Assembly (NCBI GenBank): GCA_035308905.1
Contig: DATGFS010000030.1
Coordinates: 1-64,000, forward strand
Length of the DNA: 64,000 nucleotides
From: a bacterium
Lineage (GTDB): Bacteria > Sysuimicrobiota > Sysuimicrobiia > Sysuimicrobiales > Segetimicrobiaceae
Direction: 5' to 3'
The notes beneath the pieces were generated by a model. It was not told where the DNA came from and did no database searches. It was given only the letters and a program-made list of their open reading frames with translations. This document shows, in pieces, positions 26,782 through 34,197 of the stretch (position 1 is its first letter; every line of letters starts with the position of its first letter). A program made the position numbers and the translations under genes.

Positions 26782-27443
26782 ATCGGCCACTCCTCCATTC
26801 GCTGTGCCATATCGAAGAACAGGTACTCGTACCGGGCGCTCGTCACGAAAATCTCGCGAAGCGCCGCTTCGCCCTCGGCCGAGATCTCTTCCCCGAGGCG
26901 GTCCAGCTGCCCGGCGAGCCAGCGGGCCGCCGCGGCGTATTCGTCGGACGTGTAGGCTTTGATCCAGTTCTCGTAGGCCGGGACGCGCGGCAGTCCGCGC
27001 GAGCGCAGGGTGCTCGCGATCTCCCAGTAGCCGTGGGCGCACGGCAGAATCGCCGTCACGATCGCGGGGAGCTCCGAGGTCTCCGCCACGAGGCGCAGGT
27101 GGTTCGTGTACGCGAGCGTCGTCGGCGCGGGGCGCGTGTCTTCGAGGGCCTCCGGGGAGATGCCGCAGGACCAGCACGTCTCCCGGTGCAGGTCCATCTC
27201 CACGTTGAGGGTCTGGTTGAGCAGGTCGGAGAAGCGTCCGGCGACCGCGACCTCGGCGGCGCGCGCGGACGCGAGCGCCAGCACCCGGCAGTACTCGATG
27301 AGAAAGACGTAGTCTTGCCGGAGATAGTACTGGTACTGATCGCCGGGCAGCGTGCCGTCGCCGAGGCCGCGCACGAACGGGTGCGCGAGAATCCGCCCGC
27401 GGATCGGCGCCGCGTCTTCCTGCAGCCGCGCGAAGAGGCTCAT
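26778..27443 (-). CDS. tenA: TenA-family aminopyrimidine aminohydrolase
   Basis: Hydrolyses 4-amino-5-aminomethyl-2-methylpyrimidine to HMP in thiamine salvage; older members are called thiaminase II. 221 residues, all-helical fold. Sequence marks: YYLRQDYVFLIEYCRVL near residue 38, the active-site cysteine in LPCAHGYWEIA near 137 and the acidic YTSDEYAAAARWL region. It overlaps the upstream M20 gene by four bases, the expected pairing of deformylase and aminohydrolase. Confidence 0.94.
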   Translation of the reverse strand: MSLFARLQEDAAPIRGRILAHPFVRGLGDGTLPGDQYQYYLRQDYVFLIEYCRVLALASARAAEVAVAGRFSDLLNQTLNVEMDLHRETCWSCGISPEALEDTRPAPTTLAYTNHLRLVAETSELPAIVTAILPCAHGYWEIASTLRSRGLPRVPAYENWIKAYTSDEYAAAARWLAGQLDRLGEEISAEGEAALREIFVTSARYEYLFFDMAQRMEEWPI

Positions 27444-28732
27444 GTCTCGTCGATGCCCGCCCATCCGGCGATCACGCGGGCGTACACCCGGGCGCAGCGC
27501 ACCAGATCGTCGAGCGCCACGTATTCGTCCACCGCGTGCGCCTGTCCCCAGCCGCCCGGACCGTAGACGACCGCCGGGATCCCGCGCTCGGCGAGCCAGC
27601 CCGCATCGCACACGCCGCCGGACGTCCGGTAGCCTGAGGCGGCGCCGCAGACATCCGCGTGGGCCCGCGCCACCACCAACGCCCCGGGATGCTTCGCCGG
27701 CGTCTCGAAGGCCGGGAAGACCTCGCCCCGATCCTCGATCATCGAGGATCCGCCCCAGCGGAAGGCCGGCGGATGCTCCCGCAGCCACGGGTCCGCCGCG
27801 GCGGCGGCGCGCACCGCCGCCTCGATCTCGCGGGTCACCCCCTCCATCGTCTCGCCGGGATAGAAATGCACGGTGATCCACAGGGCGCAGCGGCCGGCGA
27901 CGAACGCCGGATGCCGGCCGCCCTCGATCGCCGCAGGATTGATCGTCGTCGTGCCGGGCGGGAAACCGGGGTGGGACTTCATGACGGCCCAGTGGCGTTC
28001 GAGCGTCTGCAGCGACTGCAGCACGACCACCATCTTCTCGATCGCGCTCCCGCCGAACACGCCGCCGCCCGCGTGAATCATCCGCCGGCGCATCGCGTCA
28101 TGGAAGGTCTGCGGACTCTGGATGGTGATCCATCCGGTCACGACCCCGCCCTGGCCGAGCGAGATTTCGCCGCTGCTCGGCTCCAGCACGAGGGCGAGAT
28201 CGGCCCGCGGCGTGTGCTCGATCGCGGTCAGCGTCCCCGCCTCCCCCATCTCCTCGCCGGTCACCGATTGGACGAAGATATCGCCGCGCGGCCGGCCGAG
28301 GGTCGCGACAACCGTTTCGAGGGCGACCAGCGCCGCGGCGATGCCGCCCTTCATGTCCGCAGCACCGCGGCCGTAGATCCGGCCCTCCCGGCGGACCGGC
28401 CGGAACGGCGGCGTGGTCCACGGCTCATCCGGGGCCGTCGACGCGACGTCGACGTGGCCGTTCAGGACCAGCGAGCGCCCTCCGCCGCGGCCGGAGAGCC
28501 GCGCCACGAGCTGCGGGTCGCCCGGATACAGCGGAAAGACGCCGACCTCCGCGTCGAGCGCGCGAAGCCGCTGCGCGAGAAACTCCTGGATCGGCCCGGT
28601 GTTGCGGCCGGGCGGACAGGGCGTTTCGAAGGCGATGAGGCGTTCGGTGAGCGCGAACAGCTCCTCGCGCCGGCGCTCGAGCACCGCGTCCAGCGCCGGC
28701 CCCCAGGGCCAGCCGTCCTTGCGGGCCGTCAC
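27440..28732 (-). CDS. M20-family amidohydrolase, candidate formylaminopyrimidine deformylase (YlmB-like)
   Basis: 430 residues from the GTG that overlaps the thiY stop. Di-metal M20 motifs: NGHVDV, YGRGAADMKGG, TGEEMGEAG and a late HADV-type histidine. By context, between a ThiY-type binding protein and TenA, it should correspond to B. subtilis YlmB, which removes formyl from N-formyl-4-amino-5-aminomethyl-2-methylpyrimidine before TenA. Sequence alone only says M20 deacylase (ArgE/DapE-like); the specific substrate is an inference from the operon. Confidence 0.85.
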   Translation of the reverse strand: MTARKDGWPWGPALDAVLERRREELFALTERLIAFETPCPPGRNTGPIQEFLAQRLRALDAEVGVFPLYPGDPQLVARLSGRGGGRSLVLNGHVDVASTAPDEPWTTPPFRPVRREGRIYGRGAADMKGGIAAALVALETVVATLGRPRGDIFVQSVTGEEMGEAGTLTAIEHTPRADLALVLEPSSGEISLGQGGVVTGWITIQSPQTFHDAMRRRMIHAGGGVFGGSAIEKMVVVLQSLQTLERHWAVMKSHPGFPPGTTTINPAAIEGGRHPAFVAGRCALWITVHFYPGETMEGVTREIEAAVRAAAAADPWLREHPPAFRWGGSSMIEDRGEVFPAFETPAKHPGALVVARAHADVCGAASGYRTSGGVCDAGWLAERGIPAVVYGPGGWGQAHAVDEYVALDDLVRCARVYARVIAGWAGIDET

Positions 28733-29721
28733 GGCGCGAGATTCGCGTACAACTGATCCGCCGGCACGGGGGAGGAAATGACCTTTTGCGCGGCCATCCA
28801 CCCGCTGAAGGCCGCCCAGCGTTCGCGAAGCTGGCGCTGGCTGCGGGCGTACGCGGGCAGCGTCGCCTCGAACGACCGGCGGTTGAACGCATCGTCGAGC
28901 TTCGGGTTGAGGCGGATGTAGTGCTTGAACGCCTCCTCGGGATGGGCCACGGTGAGCGCGAGCCCGCGGCCGGCCGCGCGGACAAATCGCGCCAGGACGT
29001 CCCGGCGCGAGCCGACCGCGGCGTCGCCCGCGATCAGGACGAGCTCGTAAAAGGGCGGCACGCCGTAGCGCTCCGGCTCGAACATGCCGACGGCTTGCCC
29101 CTGCATCTCGATCTGGATGCGCTCCACGTTGCGGTAGCCCCCGATCACGGCGTCGACCTTCCGCGACAAGAGCGCCGGCACGATATCGAAGCCGACGTTC
29201 ACCAGCGTGACGTTGGCCTTCGTCACCCCGTCCGAGCGGAGGATCTGGTCGATCATCGCGTCTTCGAGGCCGGAGACGGCGAACCCGACGCGCCGGCCGG
29301 CGAGATCGCGTGGCCGGCGGACCCCCGAGCTCCGCAGGAACATCACGGTCGTCAGCGGCTGCGCGACGACGAGGCCGATGCTGCGCACCGGCAGGCCCTG
29401 GGCGCGGGCGAAGATGACGCCGGACTCGTAGTTGACCGCGACGTCGACCTTGCGCGCGGCGACGAGCTTGAGCGGATCGTCCGCGTTCGCCGGGACTTGG
29501 AGGTTGATGATGAGGCCGGCCTGCGTGAAGTAGCCGGCGCCGAGCGCGGCGTACAGCGGGACGTGGTCCGGATTGGGAAACCAGTCCAGCATGAAGGTGA
29601 GCGGCGTGCCCGGCGCGGCCGCCTCGGTGCGTCCGCCCGCGCCGAGCACACCGGCGAGGGCCGCCGCCGCGCCTCCGGCCACCAGGTGTCTCCGCCCGAT
29701 CCGCACTCCTAGGCCTCCCAT
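28729..29721 (-). CDS. thiY: ThiY/NMT1-type substrate-binding protein
   Basis: 330 residues, extracytoplasmic. N-terminus has a twin-arginine-like signal (RIGRRHLVAGGAAAALAG). The mature part begins with the family signature LTFMLDWFPNPDHVPLYAA and continues with NYESGVIFARAQG and RRVGFAVSGLEDAMID. It binds formylaminopyrimidine in characterised relatives. ATG at 29721 overlaps thiX by 13 bases; a GTG at 29706 would give a shorter signal. The binding subunit of the importer formed with the next two genes. Confidence 0.9.
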   Translation of the reverse strand: MGGLGVRIGRRHLVAGGAAAALAGVLGAGGRTEAAAPGTPLTFMLDWFPNPDHVPLYAALGAGYFTQAGLIINLQVPANADDPLKLVAARKVDVAVNYESGVIFARAQGLPVRSIGLVVAQPLTTVMFLRSSGVRRPRDLAGRRVGFAVSGLEDAMIDQILRSDGVTKANVTLVNVGFDIVPALLSRKVDAVIGGYRNVERIQIEMQGQAVGMFEPERYGVPPFYELVLIAGDAAVGSRRDVLARFVRAAGRGLALTVAHPEEAFKHYIRLNPKLDDAFNRRSFEATLPAYARSQRQLRERWAAFSGWMAAQKVISSPVPADQLYANLAP

Positions 29722-30608
29722 TCCGCCTGCGCGGCCGCTTCGGCCCGGCGCCACGGCAGCGCCGTCCACTCGACGAACGACACCGTCCAGAACAGCGCGG
29801 TGGCCATCACGCTGAGATAGACGATGACGGCGAAGACCAGGTCGACGTGCAGCTGCGCGTTGGCGTGGATCATGAGGTAGCCGAGGCCGCGGGTGGACCC
29901 GACCCATTCGCCGATCACGGCGCCGATCACGCTGGTCGCGATCGCGATGCGCGTGCCGGAGAACACAAACGGCAGCGCCGCCGGCACCCGCACGCGCCGG
30001 ACGATCTCCGCCGGCCCGGCGCCGAGAATGACGAGCAGGTTCACCATGTCGGGATCGGCCGCCCGCAGCCCGTCCACCGTGTTCACGACGATCGGAAAGA
30101 AGACGATGAGGGCGGCCATCACGATCTTCGAGAGCGTGCCGTAGCCGAACCAAACGACGAGCAGCGGGGCGATCGCGAACACCGGCACCGTCTGGCTCGC
30201 GATGACGAGCGGGTAGACGGCGCGCTCCACGGTCCGGGACGAGAAGATCGCGAGCGCCAGGACGACGCCCACGACGAACGCGATCGCAAAGCCGAGCATG
30301 ACTTCGCCGAGCGTCACCGCCGCCTCTCCAAGCAAGAGCGCGCGGTCGCCGGCGAGCACACCGGCGATCCGGCTCGGGGCCGGCAGGATGTAGAACGGGA
30401 TATCGAAGACGCGCACCGCCGCTTCCCAGGCGGTCAGGATGATCGCGAGGAGCACGAGCGGCGGGACGATCCGTGCCGCGTACGCGCGCAGGCGGGCGCC
30501 CGCCGCGGCGCCGCCGGACGCCCGGGCGGGGCCCGGCGCCGCGGAGCCCGCCCTGTCCGGTGCCGGACCTCCGGCCGTTTCTGGGCCTGCGGCGCGGAGG
30601 ACGCTCAC
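29709..30608 (-). CDS. thiX: ThiX-type ABC permease
   Basis: 299 residues, about six membrane helices, SsuC/NMT family. The EAA cytoplasmic coupling loop is at AADPDMVNLLVILGAGPAEI. GTG start overlaps the ATPase stop by four bases. The first 40 residues are an Ala/Gly/Pro/Arg extension before the first helix; residues 5-20 (RAAGPETAGGPAPD) are a reverse-oriented copy of the dispersed repeat. With ThiY and ThiZ it should import a thiamine pyrimidine precursor. Confidence 0.92.
   Translation of the reverse strand: MSVLRAAGPETAGGPAPDRAGSAAPGPARASGGAAAGARLRAYAARIVPPLVLLAIILTAWEAAVRVFDIPFYILPAPSRIAGVLAGDRALLLGEAAVTLGEVMLGFAIAFVVGVVLALAIFSSRTVERAVYPLVIASQTVPVFAIAPLLVVWFGYGTLSKIVMAALIVFFPIVVNTVDGLRAADPDMVNLLVILGAGPAEIVRRVRVPAALPFVFSGTRIAIATSVIGAVIGEWVGSTRGLGYLMIHANAQLHVDLVFAVIVYLSVMATALFWTVSFVEWTALPWRRAEAAAQAEWEA
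30546..30600 (+). repeat. Dispersed 66-bp-type element, copy in thiX N-terminus
   Basis: Plus-oriented copy, antisense to thiX, carrying both GGACCTCCGGCCG and TTTCTGGGCCTGCGGCGCGG. In the host frame it encodes RAAGPETAGGPAP, in the same antisense frame as the hslO-side array and the ABC ATPase copy at 7660. Confidence 0.75.
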
Positions 30609-31348
30609 GCGAACGCCTCCGACATCTCGGCGTGCAGCAGGTCGAGGATCGCCGCCTTCTCCGCGACGATACCGGGGTCCGTGGCACGCCGGGGCCGCGG
30701 CAGATCGAGCCGGCGCTCGGCGCGAATGCGGCCGGGCCGCGCGGCCATCACATAGACGCGGTCGGAGAGCAGCACCGCCTCCTCCACGTCGTGCGTGATG
30801 AAGAGGACCGTGCGGCCGAACTCCTCGCGCAGCCGGAGCAGATAGCCCTGCATCGCCGCGCGGGTCATCGCGTCGAGCGCGCCGAACGGTTCGTCGAGCA
30901 CGAGCAAATCCCGCCGGCACAGCAGCGTCCGCACGAGCGCGACACGCTGGCGCATTCCGCCGGAGAGCGTCGCGGGGTACGCCCGCTCGAAGCCCTCCAG
31001 ACCGAACCGCCGCAGCATCGCGCGCGCTTCCTCGCGCGCGGCCGCGCGGGGCGCGCCCTGAATCTCGAGCCCGAGGATGGCGTTGTCGAGCACGGTGCGC
31101 CAGGGCAGCAGCAGGTCCTTTTGCTGCATGTAGGCCACCTGTCCGTCGATCGCCACGGTGCCGGCGTCCGGGCGGACGAGGCCGGCCACGACGTTGCAGA
31201 TCGTGCTCTTGCCGCAGCCGCTCGGACCGACCAGCGTCACGAACTCGCGCGGCCCGACGTCGAGCGACACGCCGGCCAGCACGTCCAGCCACTCGCCGTC
31301 GTGCCGGAACCGCTTCCGAAGACCCTTGATCTCCAACGCTGCCGGCAT
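30605..31348 (-). CDS. thiZ: ThiZ-type ABC ATPase
   Basis: 247-residue ATPase of the precursor importer. Walker A GPSGCGKST near residue 40, YMQQKDLLLPW Q-loop, signature LSGGMRQRV, Walker B LLVLDEPFGALD, switch FITHDVEEAVLL. This is the SsuB/TauB/ThiZ subclass. First gene after the TPP riboswitch; AGGACAGGGG serves as ribosome site for the ATG at 31348. Confidence 0.93.
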   Translation of the reverse strand: MPAALEIKGLRKRFRHDGEWLDVLAGVSLDVGPREFVTLVGPSGCGKSTICNVVAGLVRPDAGTVAIDGQVAYMQQKDLLLPWRTVLDNAILGLEIQGAPRAAAREEARAMLRRFGLEGFERAYPATLSGGMRQRVALVRTLLCRRDLLVLDEPFGALDAMTRAAMQGYLLRLREEFGRTVLFITHDVEEAVLLSDRVYVMAARPGRIRAERRLDLPRPRRATDPGIVAEKAAILDLLHAEMSEAFA

Positions 31349-31372
31349 GGGCCCCTGTCCTGCGTCCTCCCG

Positions 31373-31413
31373 AAAAAAACGCAACGCGCCGGCCCGGAAC
31401 CCCGGGCGGCGCG
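31373..31413 (-). terminator. Intrinsic terminator in the thi leader (riboswitch expression platform)
   Basis: On the minus strand a strong GC stem (CGCGCCGCCCGG paired with CCGGGCCGGCGCG, one bulge, loop GGTT) is followed after TTGCG by seven U residues. It directly abuts the 3' strand of riboswitch helix P1 and lies 25 bases upstream of the thiZ start. That is the layout expected for TPP-induced premature termination. Confidence 0.8.
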
Positions 31414-31503
31414 TCACAACCTTCCCTCCGCTGGCATTACCCAGATCAGGTTCCGGGGTCGATGGCAGGGTCGGTCGCAGCCATCCTCTCAGCCTGGTTG
31501 TCC
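31414..31503 (-). ncRNA. TPP riboswitch (THI element)
   Basis: Minus-strand leader RNA with the conserved THI-box blocks: ACCAGGCTGAGAGG in the pyrimidine-binding arm and ACCTGATCTGGGTAATGCCA in the pyrophosphate arm, closed by helix P1 (ACAACC at 31501-31496 with GGTTGT at 31421-31416). It precedes thiZ, so it senses TPP and should turn off the ten-gene salvage operon 30605 to 22774 through the adjacent terminator. Confidence 0.95.
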
Positions 31504-31538
31504 CAAGCTCCCCCACGTGCTATTCGATTGTCGATTTC

Positions 31539-31566
31539 AGTATATCACACGGCCCACGAACGCAAA
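31539..31566 (-). promoter_or_regulatory. Probable promoter of the thiamine operon
   Basis: Minus strand: TATACT (31544-31539) preceded 16 bases upstream by TTTGCG (31566-31561), about 36 bases before the riboswitch. The -10 is good, the -35 weak. Confidence 0.55.
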
Positions 31567-31583
31567 CGCCCCGCGCGGCGGCG

Positions 31584-32615
31584 TCACGCCCCCCAGGTCT
31601 CCCGGAGCACGCGGACCCAGTTGCCCTGCAGCAGCTTCCCGAGATCGCCGTCCGTATACCCGCGCGCCCGGACGGCGTCGACGAGCCGCGGGAGCCCCGC
31701 GGCGTCCCGCAGCTCCGCCGGCACGGTCGTCCCGTCGAAGTCGGACCCCAGCGCGACGTGGTCGATGCCCATGCGTTCCACCATGTACTCGATGTGGTCG
31801 ACCATTCGGACGATCGGCGTATCGGGGTTGCGCGCGCCGTCTTCGCGCAGGAACCCGACGGCGAAATTGAGCCCCGCGACGCCGCGGGTGTCGCGTACCG
31901 CGTCGAGCTGCTTGTCGGTGAGGTTGCGGGGGTTGCGGCAGAGCGCGTGGGCGTTCGAGTGGGTCGCGACCAGCGGCGCGTCGGTGATCGCCGCGACGTC
32001 CCAGAACCCCCGCTCGTTGATGTGCGAGAGGTCGATCATCACCTTGCGCTTGTTCAGCTGGCGCACGAGCGTCTTGCCCGCCTCCGTAAGTCCGGGGCCC
32101 AGGTCGGGGCTGCTCGGGAAGGCGCGTGTCGGCACGCCGGTGGAGAACGCGTTTCGGCGCGCGTGCGTGAGGCCGACCGACCGGAGTCCGGCGGCGTAGA
32201 AGACCTCCAGCGCGCGGCCCTCCGGATCCAGCGGTTCGGCGCCTTCGAGGTGCAGCAGCATCGCAAACGTCCCGCCGTCGAGGCAGGTCTGAATCTCGCC
32301 GGCGGTCCGGACGATTCGGACCCGGCCGCCCGACGCCTGCGCGATCTCGAGCAGCCGCCCGAACATCGACAGCATCTCGCTCTGCGCGGGCCCGAGGTCC
32401 GGACCCGCCGGCACGCCGCCGGCGGGCGCCTGCGTGTCGGGCGGCGGGACGTAGATCGCGAAGAACCCGCCGCCGAGACGGCCTTCCAGCGCGCGGGGCA
32501 GGTCGATGTGCCCTTCGGCCGACCGCTCGAAGAACGAGCGGCCGGTCCGCGTCACGCTGAGGATCGTATCGTTGTGACCGTCGAAGATCGGCGGATACGC
32601 AGCCGTCTGTGGCAT
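31584..32615 (-). CDS. Membrane-dipeptidase-family (M19) peptidase
   Basis: 343 residues, zinc-dependent TIM-barrel dipeptidase. Metal ligands: FDGHNDT near residue 10, the glutamate in LLHLEGAE, histidines in ATHSNAHALC and the aspartate in ALGSDFDG. No signal peptide, so probably cytosolic, unlike animal renal dipeptidase. ATG at 32615 with AGGAGG seven bases upstream. Bacterial members split dipeptides, including some D-amino-acid ones; the substrate is not known. It ends 18 bases before the thiamine promoter. Confidence 0.92.
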   Translation of the reverse strand: MPQTAAYPPIFDGHNDTILSVTRTGRSFFERSAEGHIDLPRALEGRLGGGFFAIYVPPPDTQAPAGGVPAGPDLGPAQSEMLSMFGRLLEIAQASGGRVRIVRTAGEIQTCLDGGTFAMLLHLEGAEPLDPEGRALEVFYAAGLRSVGLTHARRNAFSTGVPTRAFPSSPDLGPGLTEAGKTLVRQLNKRKVMIDLSHINERGFWDVAAITDAPLVATHSNAHALCRNPRNLTDKQLDAVRDTRGVAGLNFAVGFLREDGARNPDTPIVRMVDHIEYMVERMGIDHVALGSDFDGTTVPAELRDAAGLPRLVDAVRARGYTDGDLGKLLQGNWVRVLRETWGA

Positions 32616-32623
32616 GATGCCTC

Positions 32624-32914
32624 CTAACGAAACTTTAACTTGACCCGCCGCGACAGGAGGCGGCCGATCCGGCGCTCCATCTGCGCGCTCGCCAGGCGGG
32701 CCGCCTGCTCGGTCGCCGTGAGCGCGCGGGCGCCGCGCTCCAGCCGGACCTCGACCTGCGCCTGCGACCGCAGGGTCGGCTTCCCCGGGCCGGGGCTGTC
32801 GTGCGCGACGGGCTTTGGGGGGGATGCGGCCTTCGGCGTCGTGGCTCGCTTGGCCCGCGGCGCCGGACGCGCCCTCCGCTTCTTCGGCGCCGCACGGCGG
32901 CGGGATCGCGTCAT
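32624..32914 (-). CDS. Small, highly basic Pro/Ala/Lys-rich protein
   Basis: 96 residues; the first 45 are a low-complexity basic tract (TRSRRRAAPKKRRARPAPRA) resembling histone H1-like tails, the rest a possible helix with alternating charge (RLERGARALTATEQAARLA). The ATG overlaps the AIR-synthase gene stop by four bases and it is followed nine bases later by the M19 gene, so it sits in an operon and is likely translated. It may bind nucleic acid, but no family is recognised. Confidence 0.55.
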   Translation of the reverse strand: MTRSRRRAAPKKRRARPAPRAKRATTPKAASPPKPVAHDSPGPGKPTLRSQAQVEVRLERGARALTATEQAARLASAQMERRIGRLLSRRVKLKFR

Positions 32915-33921
32915 TGGCGGAGCACCCGCCACAACTCGTCGCGCTCGGGCGGAACAAGCGGCCCTTCGCGCCCCGCGCGGCGGACACGTCGGTCGCCCGG
33001 TCCGAGGGTGGCGACGACCGTCGCCGGGACGCCCGCGTCCGCGATTGCCGCGGCCGTCCGGTCCGGCTGCGGGGTCGCCACCAGCAGGGCCCCGCTGCCG
33101 ATAAGGGCGAGCGGATCGGCGCCGAGGGCGTCGCAGATCGCTCTCGTCTCCGGGAGCACCGGCACGCGGTCGGCGTCGAGGAGCACGCCGAGGCCGGACG
33201 CCGCGGCAAGCTCGTAGACCGCGCCGAGTACGCCGCCCTCCGTGACGTCGTGCATCGCGTGGGCTCCGGCGGCCGCGGCGGCGCGCGCCTCCGGCAGCAC
33301 GCTCAGCCGCTCGCGAAATGCCCGGGCCCGGGAGACGCCGGCCTCGCCGAGGGCCCCGGTCAGATCGGCGCGGCGCAGGTCCGCGAGGAGCGCCGTCCCT
33401 TCGACGCCCGCGGCCTTGGTGAGCAACAGGGCGTCGCCGCTCTGCGCCGCCCCGCTTCGGAGCAGCCGGTCGCGCATCACCCGGCCGAGCGCGGTGACGA
33501 CCACGAGCGTCCGCGCGAGACCGCCTACCACTTCGCTGTGGCCGCCGGCGATTTCGACGCCGAGCGAGGCCGCCGCCGCGCCGGCGTCGCGCATGATCCG
33601 GGCGAGGTCGTCCGCGGCGCGCGCCGGCGACAGGAGGATCGTCAGGACGACCGCCACCGGCTCCGCGCCGGCGGCCGCGAGGTCGTTGGTGCCGATAAGG
33701 ATCGCGTACCAGCCGAGGTCTGCTCCCGCGCCGGTGATGGGATCCGTGGTGACGGCCGCGAGGCCGCTGCCGAAATCAATGACCGAGCAGTCCTCGCCGA
33801 ACGACGCGTGCACGAGCACGTCGGCGCGCCGCGCGCCGAGATGCCGGTACACCAGCGCGTCGAGCACGTCCGGCGGCACTTTGCCGACCGGAAGCGGGCG
33901 CCCGGTCGCGTCACCCGTCAT
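32911..33921 (-). CDS. AIR-synthase-family protein (PurM/SelD/HypE-like)
   Basis: 336 residues with the two-domain ATP-binding fold: VGKVPPDVL lead, SFGEDCSVIDF near residue 42 (the GxDxAvi motif), TTDPITGAGADLGWYAIL, GGHSEVV and HDVTEGGVLGA in the C-terminal domain. The latter resembles HypE. No HypE C-terminal cysteine and no SelD Sec/Cys motif, so hydrogenase maturation or selenophosphate synthesis is unlikely. A kinase-like reaction on an unknown metabolite is inferred. Divergent from the Lrp-like gene with only 36 bases between starts. Confidence 0.85.
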   Translation of the reverse strand: MTGDATGRPLPVGKVPPDVLDALVYRHLGARRADVLVHASFGEDCSVIDFGSGLAAVTTDPITGAGADLGWYAILIGTNDLAAAGAEPVAVVLTILLSPARAADDLARIMRDAGAAAASLGVEIAGGHSEVVGGLARTLVVVTALGRVMRDRLLRSGAAQSGDALLLTKAAGVEGTALLADLRRADLTGALGEAGVSRARAFRERLSVLPEARAAAAAGAHAMHDVTEGGVLGAVYELAAASGLGVLLDADRVPVLPETRAICDALGADPLALIGSGALLVATPQPDRTAAAIADAGVPATVVATLGPGDRRVRRAGREGPLVPPERDELWRVLRQ

Positions 33922-33957
33922 AGGAACCCCCGCGGCTGCGCCGAATCAACGCGGGCG

Positions 33958-34194
33958 ATGCCCCAGACGGCGTTCGTGCTCATCAATCTCAATCGCGGCA
34001 CGCCCGCCGAGGTCGCGCGTCTGGTCCGCGCGCTCCCCGGAGTGACGCAGGCCCACGCCGTGATGGGCGACTATGACGTGCTGGCCGTGATTCACGCGGA
34101 AGTCACGCGGGAGATTTCGACGCTCGTGGACGCGCACATCCGAACGATCGACGGTGTGGCGAAGGTCGTGACCTGCGTCGCGGTGCCGACGTAG
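33958..34194 (+). CDS. Stand-alone Lrp/AsnC ligand-binding domain protein
   Basis: 78 residues consisting only of the RAM (effector-binding) domain: AFVLINLNRGTPAEVARLV, the turn PGVTQAHAVMGDYDVLAVI and the final strand VAKVVTCVAV. There is no helix-turn-helix. Such solitary domains occur in many archaea and bacteria and form oligomers that bind amino acids. Weak ribosome site. It ends four bases before the convergent oxidoreductase gene stop. Confidence 0.85.
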   Translation: MPQTAFVLINLNRGTPAEVARLVRALPGVTQAHAVMGDYDVLAVIHAEVTREISTLVDAHIRTIDGVAKVVTCVAVPT

Positions 34195-34197
34195 CCG

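Noticed and set aside
32911-33921. Calling the AIR-synthase-like gene selD or hypE
   Set aside because: The Sec/Cys motif of SelD and the C-terminal cysteine of HypE are absent.
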